Shown here: one piece after another, positions 8,390 to 17,785 of the stretch
How the letters are laid out: the number at the start of each line of letters is the position of its first letter
Numbering within the stretch: position 1 is the stretch's first letter
NCBI GenBank assembly: GCA_016286035.1
Contig: JAEERY010000020.1
Location: 180,020-244,019 of the forward strand
From: Lachnospiraceae bacterium
GTDB taxonomy: Bacteria > Bacillota > Clostridia > Lachnospirales > Lachnospiraceae
Direction of reading: 5' to 3'
Length of the DNA: 64,000 nucleotides
Made by a program: the position numbers and the translations under genes
Notes under the pieces: model-generated
Databases searched by the model: none
Told to the model about the DNA's origin: nothing
Seen by the model: only the letters and a program-made list of their open reading frames with translations

Positions 8390-9641
8390 AGTATTTGAGG
8401 AGTGCGAATCAGAAGTAAGGTCATATTGCAGGAAGTTTCCGGCATTGTTTTCAAAGGCAAAGAACGCTGTTTTGACAGATAAGAACGGAAGAGAATATAT
8501 AGATTTCTTTGCAGGTGCTGGGGCTATAAATTTTGGACACAATAATCCTTACATAAAAAAGGCGATAATAGATTATCTTGCGGACGATAATATCATACAT
8601 GTGCTTGATATGTATACGGATGCCAAAGAGAAATTCCTGATCAGTCTTAAAGAAAAGATACTGGTTCCGAGAGGCCTTGAATATAAGGTTATGTGTTGTG
8701 GATCTACAGGGACAAATGCAGTGGAAGCGGCACTTAAACTATGCAGAAAAGTGAAGAAAAGAAGCAATGTATTTGCTTTTTCAGGTGCATTCCATGGTAT
8801 GACACTCGGTTCATTGGCTATGACAGGGGAAAGAAATTCCAGAAGAGGCGCGGGTGTATCCATGGGCGATGTTACATTCATGCCTTACTTTGATATGTTT
8901 GAAGATCCTATGATGTCTTTGAATTATCTTGAAAAGGTTTTAAAGGATGACCATTCAGGGATAGATAAACCGGCAGCTGTTTTTTTGGAGACTGTTCAGG
9001 CTGAAGGTGGTATCAATGTCGCGCCTGTAGAATGGCTTAAAAGACTCAGAAGAATCTGTGATGAAAATGACCTGTTGATGGTAGTTGATGATATACAGGT
9101 TGGTGTAGGAAGAACCGGGACATTTTTCTCGTTTGAACGTGCAGATATAGTACCGGATATGGTTATACTTAGCAAATCAATAAGCGGATTCGGACTTCCT
9201 ATGTCTCTGCTTCTTATGAAGGCTGAATACGACATTTTCAGACCGGCTGAGCATAACGGCACATTCAGGGGCAATCAGCTTGCATTTGTCGGCTCTAAAG
9301 CAGGAATAGAATACTTCTGTGATAACGATCTTGGTAATGTCGCAAAAGAAAAAGGCGAGGTTATATCAGATTATCTTACCGAGCAGATATTATCGATAGA
9401 TGACAGGCTGAGCGTAAGAGGAATCGGTATGATTTACGGGATCGATTTTGCTGGCATAGATTCGAAACTGGCTTTGGAAGCATGCCATAGATGTTTTGAA
9501 AAAGGTCTTGTTATAGAACTGGCAGGAAGAGATGACTGTGTTTTAAAGATACTTCCGCCCCTGACGATCTCAACAGATGACCTTAATAAAGGTTTGAATA
9601 TAATAAAAGAGGCAGTAAAAGAAACATTGTCTGATCAATAA
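8382..9641 (+). CDS. EctB-like class III aminotransferase (diaminobutyrate--2-oxoglutarate type)
   Basis: 419 residues, full length for class III PLP aminotransferases. Visible landmarks are YIDFFAGAGAINFGHNNP, CGSTGTNAVEAALKL (phosphate binding), FHGMTLGSLAMTG, VVDDIQVGVGRTGTFFSFE (cofactor Asp) and ILSKSISGFGLPMS with the PLP lysine near residue 265. This series is closest to EctB/RhbA enzymes, which make L-2,4-diaminobutyrate from aspartate semialdehyde. No EctA or EctC lies nearby, so ectoine is not the product. In this locus a diamino acid or amino-acyl decoration is more likely (inference). The RBS GAGGAAC precedes ATG 8382, and the start lies inside the previous gene, indicating coupling. 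Confidence 0.85.
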   Translation: MFEVFEECESEVRSYCRKFPALFSKAKNAVLTDKNGREYIDFFAGAGAINFGHNNPYIKKAIIDYLADDNIIHVLDMYTDAKEKFLISLKEKILVPRGLEYKVMCCGSTGTNAVEAALKLCRKVKKRSNVFAFSGAFHGMTLGSLAMTGERNSRRGAGVSMGDVTFMPYFDMFEDPMMSLNYLEKVLKDDHSGIDKPAAVFLETVQAEGGINVAPVEWLKRLRRICDENDLLMVVDDIQVGVGRTGTFFSFERADIVPDMVILSKSISGFGLPMSLLLMKAEYDIFRPAEHNGTFRGNQLAFVGSKAGIEYFCDNDLGNVAKEKGEVISDYLTEQILSIDDRLSVRGIGMIYGIDFAGIDSKLALEACHRCFEKGLVIELAGRDDCVLKILPPLTISTDDLNKGLNIIKEAVKETLSDQ

Positions 9642-9653
9642 TATAGGTGATGT

Positions 9654-11168
9654 ATGCTTTTTAATTCATATAGTTTTATTTTCCTTATGCTCCCCGTGAG
9701 TGTAATAGGATATTATCTATTAAACAGACTGAATCAAAGATTGGGTATGATATGGATTATCATATGCAGTCTTTTATTCATTGGACATACAAATATCATG
9801 TATCTCCTGGTCTTGATACCATGTATGATGTTTAACTATTTTGTCGCTTCTTATATGCATGTGACAAAACATAAAAAGGCGATGCTTACGTTTGGAGTAA
9901 GCATTAATGTACTTGTTCTTCTGATATTCAAATATACAAATTTCTTTCTGGATTATTTCAATGAGAACGTATTCGCCGATTCTTTGACTTTCAGGCTTTT
10001 CTTTCCACTTGGCATCAGTTTCTATACTTTTCAGCAGATTACTTTTTTGGTGGATTATTACAGGGATGACAGTTTGCGCTGTGATATCATAGAGTACTTT
10101 GCGTATATATGTTTTTATCCGCAGTTTGTACAGGGCCCGATAGTATTACAGAGTGAGATGATACCTCAGTTTAGAGATATATCAAGGAAAACATGTGATT
10201 ACAGATATATATCCAGGGGATTGTACAGATTTGCATTGGGACTTGTAAAAAAAGTCTTGATAGCAAATATCCTAGCATCTGCTGTTGATGCGGGTTACAG
10301 ATGTATATCCGAACTTGGCATACTGGCAGCAGTCTTATTGTTGATTGGGTATTCATTACAGATATATTTTGATTTTAGCGGATATTCCGATATGGCGATC
10401 GGAGTCGGCTGGATGTTTCATATAGATCTTCCCGAGAATTTCAATTCTCCGTATAAAGCAAAGAGCATAGATGATTTCTGGGACAGATGGCATATCACAC
10501 TTACAAGATTTTTTACCAGATATGTTTATTTTCCTCTGGGTGGAAGCAAAAAAGGCAGGATAAGAACATATATTAATATTCTTATTATCTTTTTGCTGAG
10601 CGGTCTGTGGCACGGATCAGACAGCAGCTTTGTTATCTGGGGATTGATGCATGGAGTTGGTATGCTTTTATGCAGAATTTTCAAAGACGTAAAGAAAAAT
10701 CTAAATATACATAATAATGCTATTGCGAAATCTGGAGTATTTAATGGTATAGGTACATGTATTACGTTTATTTATGTAAGTATTGCATGGGTGTTATTCA
10801 GAGCGGACAGCATATCAAAGGCTCAGAGGGTTTTTGCAAGATTCAAGGACTTTTGTGATCTTAGTATAAGTCATTATATGTATGAACCTTTCAATGAATT
10901 TATTGAAGCCACGATCTTATTAAGACTTGATGTTCTGGGGATTAATGAACGTATTCCGGGATTTCTTATGGGAGCTGTCATTATCCTGTTCATGATAGCA
11001 TGTATGGTACTTCCCAATTCCATGCAGGTTGTGGAAAAATGGTCGGATGCATTGATTTCAAAAAAGAGGTTTGGAAGATTTGCTTCCTGTCTGGCTGTTG
11101 CAGTGATGATCACATGGGGGATATTAAGTTTCAGCGGAGTTACGGAATTTGTGTACTGGAGTTTTTAA
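9654..11168 (+). CDS. MBOAT-family O-acyltransferase (copy 1)
   Basis: 504 residues, many membrane helices, AlgI/DltB type. Motifs: FRLFFPLGISFYTFQQITFLVDYY, PQFVQGPIV, DFSGYSDMAIG, the amphipathic FWDRWHITLTRFFTRYVYFPLGGSKKG, and the catalytic-His region LSGLWHGSDSSFVIWGLMHG. The family passes acyl groups from a cytoplasmic donor (often an acyl carrier protein or CoA) across the membrane to a glycan. Its stop overlaps the ATG of an SGNH-like partner (TAATG), the usual MBOAT plus periplasmic-type esterase pairing. The RBS TAGGTGA lies before ATG 9654. The acyl group is not known, but an ACP is encoded 5 kb downstream. Confidence 0.93.
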   Translation: MLFNSYSFIFLMLPVSVIGYYLLNRLNQRLGMIWIIICSLLFIGHTNIMYLLVLIPCMMFNYFVASYMHVTKHKKAMLTFGVSINVLVLLIFKYTNFFLDYFNENVFADSLTFRLFFPLGISFYTFQQITFLVDYYRDDSLRCDIIEYFAYICFYPQFVQGPIVLQSEMIPQFRDISRKTCDYRYISRGLYRFALGLVKKVLIANILASAVDAGYRCISELGILAAVLLLIGYSLQIYFDFSGYSDMAIGVGWMFHIDLPENFNSPYKAKSIDDFWDRWHITLTRFFTRYVYFPLGGSKKGRIRTYINILIIFLLSGLWHGSDSSFVIWGLMHGVGMLLCRIFKDVKKNLNIHNNAIAKSGVFNGIGTCITFIYVSIAWVLFRADSISKAQRVFARFKDFCDLSISHYMYEPFNEFIEATILLRLDVLGINERIPGFLMGAVIILFMIACMVLPNSMQVVEKWSDALISKKRFGRFASCLAVAVMITWGILSFSGVTEFVYWSF

Positions 11169-12328
11169 TGACTGATAATGTTGTAAAGGATAAAAATGAA
11201 TACAGAAAATGGTTTCAGCATACGATTGTCATCATTCTGATACTGTGTGTTTTTATTGCGATCGTTAATATCGTAGTGGATCCCTTCTTTCATTATCATG
11301 CTCCAGTGGTTAAGTACAGACTGTATAATGAGAGATATATAAATGACGGGATCGCAAGGAATTTTGATTATGATGCCATTATTATCGGAAATTCGTTAAC
11401 ACAGAATTTTAAGATAAGTCAGTATGATGAACTTTTTGGTGTGAATGGCGTCAAGCTTCCGTATTCCGGTGCAAATACTGCTGAACTGTGGACTGCGCTC
11501 GGAAGAGCAATAGGTCGAGAAGTTGTCACTTCTGAGATTTCAGATGGTATTCCTAAAGAATACAGGAAACAGTATAATGCTTTAAATGGGTATAATGATG
11601 ATGTTGATACTGTTCTTATATGTATCGACTGTGATGATATAGTTAATGATAAATTCTGGATTGGATATGATTCTTTACCGGAATATCTGTATGATGATAA
11701 TCTTTTAAATGATGTAGAGTATGTCTTTAATAAGGACACTTTATACAAGGGAACTCTGTTTAATCTCATTCTGACAGTGCGCGGAAGGGAGAGCACATCA
11801 TTTGATGAATATTCTGCATGGGAGAGAGAAAAAGGACCTTATCAGGCATGTGATTCACTCGAATTGATTGAAAAAGTGGATGAATCAGATTTTGTGGAAT
11901 TTACACCAAATGACAGGAAACTGGCTGATCTTAGTCTGAAATATAATATTTTACCTGTTGTCAGAGCAAATCAGAATACGAGATTTATATTTGTACTGCC
12001 ACCGTTCAGCATAGCAAAATGGGCTGAGTATTATCAGGACGGCAAGATCATGTACAGGATAGACAGTATGTATTATATCCTGTCCGAATTAGTAAAATAT
12101 GATAATGTTTCAATATACGGTTTTGATGATGAATTCGAACTGATAACAAACCTGGATATATACTGTGATGCGATCCATTATGATGCCGATATCAACGACT
12201 GGATGCTTGGTGAAATTGCCGAAGACAGACATAAAATAGACTCAGAGAGTATTGAAAAATACTTTCAGAACATAAAAGAATATTATTTAACTTATGATTA
12301 TACTGCGTTGAACGAGTATATAGATTGA
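11168..12328 (+). CDS. Membrane-anchored SGNH-like acyl-transfer partner of MBOAT copy 1
   Basis: 386 residues. One transmembrane helix near residues 19-39 (HTIVIILILCVFIAIVNIVV) is followed by an extracytoplasmic domain with YDAIIIGNSLTQNF (serine block, GNS in place of GDS) and, near the end, CDAIHYDADINDW with an Asp...His pair as in DltD/AlgX-type SGNH proteins. These partners accept the acyl group exported by an MBOAT and place it on the polymer. The start at 11168 overlaps the MBOAT stop, which indicates translational coupling; an upstream in-frame extension would lie wholly inside the MBOAT gene and is rejected. An 18-base spacer holding a strong RBS separates it from the next start region. 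Confidence 0.75.
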   Translation: MTDNVVKDKNEYRKWFQHTIVIILILCVFIAIVNIVVDPFFHYHAPVVKYRLYNERYINDGIARNFDYDAIIIGNSLTQNFKISQYDELFGVNGVKLPYSGANTAELWTALGRAIGREVVTSEISDGIPKEYRKQYNALNGYNDDVDTVLICIDCDDIVNDKFWIGYDSLPEYLYDDNLLNDVEYVFNKDTLYKGTLFNLILTVRGRESTSFDEYSAWEREKGPYQACDSLELIEKVDESDFVEFTPNDRKLADLSLKYNILPVVRANQNTRFIFVLPPFSIAKWAEYYQDGKIMYRIDSMYYILSELVKYDNVSIYGFDDEFELITNLDIYCDAIHYDADINDWMLGEIAEDRHKIDSESIEKYFQNIKEYYLTYDYTALNEYID

Positions 12329-12357
12329 TTTGGTTTAGAGAATAAGTGGGGGTGAAT

Positions 12358-13110
12358 ATGGACAAAAAAAAGATATTGCTTGTAACCGGGGCTTCTTCGG
12401 ATCTGGGTTCTGCTCTGATCAGAAGGGTTGCTCCGGATTTTGATGTTATAATTGCTCATTACAGACATTCCGGTTCTGTGATTGAAGAACTAAAAGACCT
12501 GTTTAAAGACAAGATCATACCTGTATCTTCAGATTTTTCCAGTATAGAGGATACATATGCTTTAGTGGATAAAATCGAAAGCTTAGGTATTTATCCGACA
12601 CATATCGTACATCTTCCGGCCGATAAGTTGAGAAATTCACATTTTCATAAGTCTGATTGGGATACTTTTCAAAATGAGATTGACATCTCTTTAAGATCTG
12701 CTGTGATCATCCTTCAGCATTTTATAAAGAATATGGCAAAGAATAGGTACGGAAAGATCGTTATCATGTTGTCATCTGTTGTAAAAGATACTCCGCCAAA
12801 TAACATGTGCGATTATGTTACGGTGAAGTATTCGTTGCTGGGAATGATGAAAAGCCTAGCTGTCGAGTATGCATCGAAAGGGGTATGCATCAATGCAGTA
12901 TCACCTGACATGATAGAAACGAGGTTTGTATCGGAGATTCCTGAACTGATACGACAGATCAATGCTCAAAACAGTCCGACAGGTAAAAACCTCGATGTAA
13001 AAGACGTTATACCATCTATTGAATATTTACTATCGGATGAGTCTGATAACATGACCGGTCAAAACATCCTTATACCGGAACAGGCAGACTGCAAGAAGTG
13101 CCGTAAATGA
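12358..13110 (+). CDS. Short-chain dehydrogenase/reductase, FabG-like
   Basis: 250 residues, the classical SDR length. TGASSDLG (residues 10-17) binds the nucleotide. The catalytic set is Ser in VIMLSSVV, Tyr153 and Lys157 in YVTVKYS, followed by YASKGVCINAVSPDMIETRF. Members reduce a keto or oxidise a hydroxy group with NAD(P); a 3-oxoacyl-ACP reductase role fits the ACP and MaoC encoded nearby, but a sugar or hydroxy-acid substrate is equally possible. ATG 12358 is preferred because GGGGGTG at 12347-12353 precedes it. It is followed by an 86-base gap with a candidate promoter. Confidence 0.87.
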   Translation: MDKKKILLVTGASSDLGSALIRRVAPDFDVIIAHYRHSGSVIEELKDLFKDKIIPVSSDFSSIEDTYALVDKIESLGIYPTHIVHLPADKLRNSHFHKSDWDTFQNEIDISLRSAVIILQHFIKNMAKNRYGKIVIMLSSVVKDTPPNNMCDYVTVKYSLLGMMKSLAVEYASKGVCINAVSPDMIETRFVSEIPELIRQINAQNSPTGKNLDVKDVIPSIEYLLSDESDNMTGQNILIPEQADCKKCRK

Positions 13111-13118
13111 TGGATTCC

Positions 13119-13147
13119 TTGAGAAAAACGTTTGTTTATGATAAGAT
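13119..13147 (+). promoter_or_regulatory. Candidate internal promoter upstream of the FkbH gene
   Basis: TTGAGA (13119-13124) and TAAGAT (13142-13147) with a 17-base spacer, 5/6 and 4/6 matches to the SigA consensus, in the 86-base gap before the FkbH-ACP-MBOAT genes. If real, that block can be expressed separately from the upstream genes. Confidence 0.38.
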
Positions 13148-13196
13148 AATAGATTGAGTAAATCTGTATTGATGCAAGATATTTATTTGGAATAAT

Positions 13197-14981
13197 ATGA
13201 TAGATTATCCTTTTGACAACGAAGAAATTCTAAGGAATTCAAAAAAGATAAAAAAGAAACTTTTGTGTGACGGTACTACCCGTATACACAAGAAGATTGC
13301 GGTACTTGGTGGAAGTACGACTCATGACATTATAAGAATAACTGAGCTGTTTTTGCTCGATCAGGGAATAGAGCCGGAGTTTTATGAGTCTGAGTATTCT
13401 CAATACTGGCAGGATGTAATGTTTGATAATCCAGAACTTGTATCTTTTGCACCGGATATCGTGTTTATACATACAAGCAACAGAAACATCCTTGAATATC
13501 CGATGATCAGTGACAGTGAAGAAGAAGTATCGGAAAAGAAAGATCGGACACTAAAGCATTTTTATGATATGTGGGACAAGATAGAAAAAACATATCATTG
13601 TCCGATAATACAGAATAATTTCGAACTGCCCGGTTTCAGGCTGTTGGGAAACATGGATGCGTCTGATATTCATGGAAGAGTAAGATACATAAGAGAGCTT
13701 AACATTAAGTTCGCTGAATATGCGGCAGGTCATGAGAACTTTTATATAAATGATATTGATTATATGTCTTCATGTTTTGGCCTTGACAAATGGTCTGATT
13801 CGGCATTTTGGCATATGTATAAATACTGCATGTGTTTTTCTGCTATTCCGGAATTTGCTTACAATCTAAGCAATATAATAAAATCCATATTCGGAAAGAA
13901 TAAAAAGGCACTCGTTCTTGATCTCGATAATACTCTGTGGGGAGGTATCGTAGGAGATGACGGAGCTGAGAATATCGAGATCGGGCAGGAAACCGCACTT
14001 GGACAGACATTTCTGGAATTCCAGAATTATTTAAAGCTTCAGAAAGATATAGGTGTATTGCTAAATATCGATTCTAAGAATGATATGGAAAATGCATTGG
14101 CCGGATTGAACAGACCTGACGGTGCACTTAACCCGGATGATTTTATGATCATAAAGGCCAATTGGGATCCTAAGAGTATCAATCTGTCTATGATCGCAAA
14201 GGAGCTTAACATAGGAGAAGACAGTCTGGTATTTGTGGATGACAACCCTGTTGAAAGAGATATAGTTAAGCAGCAGGTACCTTCGGCAGCGGTTCCTGAA
14301 GTGACTACACCGGAACAGTATCTTAGGATAATAGACAGAGCAGGATATTTTGAGACAACCAAACTGTCGGAAGACGATAAGAAAAGAAATGAGATGTATA
14401 AGGCAAATATACAGAGGGCTGAGGAGCAAAAGTCATTTGCCGATTACAATGATTTTCTTAAATCTCTTAATATGACAGCTCAGATCAGAGCGTTTGCACC
14501 AATGTATTATGCAAGGATTGCGCAGCTTACCAATAAGAGCAATCAGTTTAATCTGACAACTAAAAGATACACACAGAGTGATATAGAGAAACTTGCAGAT
14601 GATGAAAACTATATTACTTTGTATGGAAAACTTACTGATAAATACGGCGACAACGGAGTTGTCAGTGTCGTGGCGGCAAAAGCAGACGGCGATAAAATCC
14701 ATATCGATCTGTGGCTTATGAGCTGCAGAGTTCTTAAACGTGATATGGAATATGCCATGATGAATGAACTGGTAACGGTCGCTAAAAAACGTGGGATAGA
14801 GCAAATCACCGGTTACTATTATAAAACTGCAAAGAATTCAATGGTGAAGGATTTTTATGCTCTTCATGGTTTCACAAAAGTTGGAGAGAACGGTGAAGAC
14901 AGTGTATGGACTTTAAATATCAATGATTATGTTTTTAAAGAACATGCCATAGCTGTTAATACAGATGAATCTGATGAATAA
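13197..14981 (+). CDS. FkbH-family protein (HAD-IIIC domain with SGNH-like N-terminus and GNAT-like C-terminus)
   Basis: 594 residues in three parts. An SGNH-like N-terminal region (IAVLGGSTTHD, residues about 33-45) is followed by a HAD core with VLDLDNTLWGGIVGDDG near residue 240 and LVFVDDNPVERD near 345. A GNAT-like C-terminal domain has ARIAQLTNKSNQFNLTT and HIDLWLMSCRVLKRDMEYAMMNEL. FkbH enzymes load the three-carbon unit of 1,3-bisphosphoglycerate onto an ACP, giving glyceryl-ACP for methoxymalonyl or tetronate pathways. The free ACP 1 kb downstream makes the same reaction likely here (inference). Within a glycan locus the product would be a glyceryl-derived acyl group for sugar decoration. 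The RBS at ATG 13197 is weak. Its 3' end overlaps the next gene by 17 bases. Confidence 0.88.
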   Translation: MIDYPFDNEEILRNSKKIKKKLLCDGTTRIHKKIAVLGGSTTHDIIRITELFLLDQGIEPEFYESEYSQYWQDVMFDNPELVSFAPDIVFIHTSNRNILEYPMISDSEEEVSEKKDRTLKHFYDMWDKIEKTYHCPIIQNNFELPGFRLLGNMDASDIHGRVRYIRELNIKFAEYAAGHENFYINDIDYMSSCFGLDKWSDSAFWHMYKYCMCFSAIPEFAYNLSNIIKSIFGKNKKALVLDLDNTLWGGIVGDDGAENIEIGQETALGQTFLEFQNYLKLQKDIGVLLNIDSKNDMENALAGLNRPDGALNPDDFMIIKANWDPKSINLSMIAKELNIGEDSLVFVDDNPVERDIVKQQVPSAAVPEVTTPEQYLRIIDRAGYFETTKLSEDDKKRNEMYKANIQRAEEQKSFADYNDFLKSLNMTAQIRAFAPMYYARIAQLTNKSNQFNLTTKRYTQSDIEKLADDENYITLYGKLTDKYGDNGVVSVVAAKADGDKIHIDLWLMSCRVLKRDMEYAMMNELVTVAKKRGIEQITGYYYKTAKNSMVKDFYALHGFTKVGENGEDSVWTLNINDYVFKEHAIAVNTDESDE

Positions 14982-15999
14982 AAAAGAAGCGGCAAAGATA
15001 ATCATATTTCTGGCAATATTCATTTTTCTGTTTATAAGTGTTTCATATATTATGCGCACCAACGGAGATACAAAAGACAGGTTTGCCGGTTTTTATGCGG
15101 AAGAAAGAGACTCTATAGATGTATTGATGATCGGATCGAGTACGGTTGCGACCAGTTTCTGTTCACCGTATATGTGGAACAGATACGGTTTTACATCATA
15201 TCCGATGTCGTCCAATTCTCAACGCCCAAAGGCGATAAAATATGTAATTGAGGAAGGATTGCATTATCAGTCACCTCAATTGATCGTTATAGAGATGAGG
15301 ACGTTTATAGCAGACGACAATGAACTTGCCAAGGATGAGGGTCATATAAGAGAAACCGTTGATAATATGAAATATTCCCTGCGCAGGATCAGAGCTATAA
15401 ATGCGCTTACCGAAGAGTTTGATGATAAGTGGCCTTTTTATCTGGACATCATAAAATATCATTCAAATATCGGTGTTCTGGCAAAGCCGGCAGAATGGAA
15501 GAAATTTGATTTTTCCGTAAAAGACAAGAAAAAGGGATTTCAGATATTTACCAACAGGGAGACCTTCAGACTGGAAACTACGGATACTTATTCTGAAGAA
15601 CGTGTGGCGATACCTGATAATCAGGAGGAAGTACTAAGGGATCTTCTGAAATATCTTAAGGAAAAAGATATTGAGGCTTTGTTTGTGGTCTCACCGAGAG
15701 CATCTCTTGAAGATTATGACAAGATGATGAACTACTGTCAGGATATTGTCGAGGATGAGGGATTTGAATTCCTGAATCTGAATTATAAATATGATGAAAT
15801 GGGGTTTGATTACAGATACGATATCGAAGACGGAGCTCATACCAATGTCTGGGGGGCATTAAAGTGTTCGGATTATCTGGGCAAATATATTGTTGATAAC
15901 TATTCGATCGATAGAGAATATTCTAAAAAAGTTATCAAAGACTGGGATGATTCTTATGATCTGTTCATGCAGATGTATAACGAGATTAAAGAGGAGTAG
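14965..15999 (+). CDS. Membrane-anchored SGNH-like protein paired with MBOAT copy 2
   Basis: 344 residues. One N-terminal helix (AKIIIFLAIFIFLFISVSYIM) is followed by an extracytoplasmic domain with IDVLMIGSSTVATSFCSPYMW (serine block GSS) and a C-terminal DIEDGAHTNVWGALK segment with Asp and His spaced as in SGNH block V. It has no strong resemblance to GDSL lipases and belongs to the divergent SGNH-like proteins that accompany MBOATs. It lies between fkbH (17-base overlap) and the ACP gene (5 bases), and the second MBOAT follows the ACP. ATG 14974 is an alternative start; neither has a strong RBS. Confidence 0.68.
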   Translation: MNLMNKKEAAKIIIFLAIFIFLFISVSYIMRTNGDTKDRFAGFYAEERDSIDVLMIGSSTVATSFCSPYMWNRYGFTSYPMSSNSQRPKAIKYVIEEGLHYQSPQLIVIEMRTFIADDNELAKDEGHIRETVDNMKYSLRRIRAINALTEEFDDKWPFYLDIIKYHSNIGVLAKPAEWKKFDFSVKDKKKGFQIFTNRETFRLETTDTYSEERVAIPDNQEEVLRDLLKYLKEKDIEALFVVSPRASLEDYDKMMNYCQDIVEDEGFEFLNLNYKYDEMGFDYRYDIEDGAHTNVWGALKCSDYLGKYIVDNYSIDREYSKKVIKDWDDSYDLFMQMYNEIKEE

Positions 16000-16004
16000 A
16001 TCAC

Positions 16005-16241
16005 ATGAGTAAAGAAGAGATATATGAAAGACTTAATACTGTTTTCAGAGATGTTTTTGATGATGACGAGATCGAAGTAAATGAAAATACTACTTCGGAT
16101 GATATAGAAGACTGGGATTCCCTTGAGCATATCAACCTTGTTGCTGCTGTTGAACAGGAATTTGGAATAAAGTTCACAATGGCGCAGGTGATGGGCATGA
16201 AGAATGTCGGGGAGATGGTAGATATTATTCTGGGAGCATAA
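16005..16241 (+). CDS. Acyl carrier protein
   Basis: 78 residues, acidic, typical ACP size. The motif DWDSLEHINL carries the phosphopantetheine attachment serine, Ser39, and FGIKFTMAQVMGMKNVGEMVDII is the usual helix III-IV region. GAGGAG at 15991-15996 serves as RBS and overlaps the preceding stop. No ketosynthase or malonyltransferase is encoded near it, so it is not a general fatty-acid ACP. Sandwiched between FkbH/SGNH and an MBOAT, it most likely carries a short hydroxy-acyl (for example glyceryl) unit from FkbH to the acyltransferase. That role is inference; the protein type is secure. Confidence 0.93.
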   Translation: MSKEEIYERLNTVFRDVFDDDEIEVNENTTSDDIEDWDSLEHINLVAAVEQEFGIKFTMAQVMGMKNVGEMVDIILGA

Positions 16242-16244
16242 ATC

Positions 16245-17780
16245 ATGGGTATAACATCCCTGTATTTTCTCATATTTCTGTTTATAGCATTTGCGGGTTA
16301 TTATATCCTTCCTTTAAAGATTAGGTGGATGTTCTTACTTGTCGTAAGCATAGTTTATATCGGTTTAAGTGCAAATCTCATCCTACTGTTGTATCCTGTC
16401 ATCACAATCGGCATAACATGGTTTTGCGCTAACAGGATCGAGATAATAAGAGAGTCCGCAAAAAAAGATGATGAACAGCGCAGATGCAAAATGCATATTT
16501 GCCTGGCAGTTATATTTGATGTAGGTGTATTGTTTGTTTTAAAGTATGCAAATATGGGTATTTATACATACAATGCAGTTGCGGGGAGGATTATAAGAGG
16601 TTTTGAATCTACTGAGCCTTTACGATTTCTTGTTCCGATGGGATTGTCTTTTTATACACTGTCGATCATTGGATATGTTTTTGATGTGTATTATGGCATT
16701 GCCAAAGCAGAAAAGAACTATTTTAAACTGCTTTTGTTTGGTACATACTTTCCGCTTCTTGTCAGCGGCCCAATCGTAAGATATAAAGAAACAGGCATAC
16801 AGCTTACAAAAGAGCATCGCTTTGACTACAAAAACCTTACATACGGAGCGCAGAGGATACTGTGGGGATTCTTTAAAGTATTGGTCGTTTCCGAAAGGCT
16901 GTCTGTAGTCGTTAATACCATATTTGATGACCCGGATACATACAACGGTATGTACATAGTCATAGCAGCATTCGGATTCACACTCCAGCTTTACTCGAAT
17001 TTTTCGGGTTCCATGGATATCGTGCTTGGAATATCTAAGATATTCGGAATAGAATTACCGGAGAATTTCAGACAGCCGTTTTTTTCTGAGACCATACAGG
17101 AGTTTTGGCAGCGCTGGCATATAACACTCGGAAGCTGGCTTAGAGATTATATAATGTATCCTGTCCTCAGGACCAACACATTTTCTAGAATCAAGGACAG
17201 ATTAAAGACCAAGTACGGAAAGAAAAAAGCCAATCATATGACTACGTACTTGGCAATGCTGATCTTGTGGTTCATAGCAGGTTTGTGGCATGGCGGAGCA
17301 TGGAAATATGTATGGGGAGTTGGTCTGCTTCAGGGTATATATATAATTGTCGGAGAGATAATAAAGAATAGCAGAAACAACAAAAAAGACTCCGATAAAA
17401 CGGCAGGACGATATCTGGTACTGTTTAAAAGATTAAGGACATTTGTGCTGATATCGGTCTCATTTGTTTTTTTCAGAGCAGATAGCCTTACGCAGGGATT
17501 CGCCTTTGGGGGAAAGCTTTTTAAAAGATGGAGCATAGTAACTGGTGAAGCCGGTAAGATAGGATTGAGTAGTGTTGATTGGATGATAATGATAGTCTCT
17601 CTTTTGGTAATGCTTATTGTTTCGATCCTACAGCAGAAAACTGATATAACTGAAAGACTGGCCAAAACAAATATAGTGTTGCGATGGTGCATTTTGTTTG
17701 CAGGGATCTTCGCTGTGATCATACTGGGTAATTACGGACCGGGATATGATGCGGCTGAATTCATCTATCAGGGATTTTAG
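16245..17780 (+). CDS. MBOAT-family O-acyltransferase (copy 2)
   Basis: 511 residues, polytopic. Motifs: LRFLVPMGLSFYTLSIIGYVFDVYYG, FPLLVSGPIVRYKE, NFSGSMDIVLGISKIFGIELPENF, FWQRWHITLGSWLRDYIMYPV, and the catalytic LWFIAGLWHGGAWKYVWGVGLLQG. It is clearly diverged from copy 1 (extra loop around residues 310-330), so it probably has a different donor or acceptor. It starts three bases after the ACP stop, which strongly suggests that the ACP supplies its acyl donor. An acyl group would be passed from the cytoplasm to a glycan or SGNH partner outside. Confidence 0.93.
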   Translation: MGITSLYFLIFLFIAFAGYYILPLKIRWMFLLVVSIVYIGLSANLILLLYPVITIGITWFCANRIEIIRESAKKDDEQRRCKMHICLAVIFDVGVLFVLKYANMGIYTYNAVAGRIIRGFESTEPLRFLVPMGLSFYTLSIIGYVFDVYYGIAKAEKNYFKLLLFGTYFPLLVSGPIVRYKETGIQLTKEHRFDYKNLTYGAQRILWGFFKVLVVSERLSVVVNTIFDDPDTYNGMYIVIAAFGFTLQLYSNFSGSMDIVLGISKIFGIELPENFRQPFFSETIQEFWQRWHITLGSWLRDYIMYPVLRTNTFSRIKDRLKTKYGKKKANHMTTYLAMLILWFIAGLWHGGAWKYVWGVGLLQGIYIIVGEIIKNSRNNKKDSDKTAGRYLVLFKRLRTFVLISVSFVFFRADSLTQGFAFGGKLFKRWSIVTGEAGKIGLSSVDWMIMIVSLLVMLIVSILQQKTDITERLAKTNIVLRWCILFAGIFAVIILGNYGPGYDAAEFIYQGF

Positions 17781-17785
17781 CGGGA

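Noticed and set aside
8382..9641. Ectoine biosynthesis operon
   Set aside because: Only the EctB-like aminotransferase is present; no EctA acetyltransferase or EctC synthase is adjacent.
13239..14809. Several - strand open frames of 60-123 codons inside the FkbH gene
   Set aside because: They lack recognisable motifs and RBS and lie wholly within a well-supported gene.
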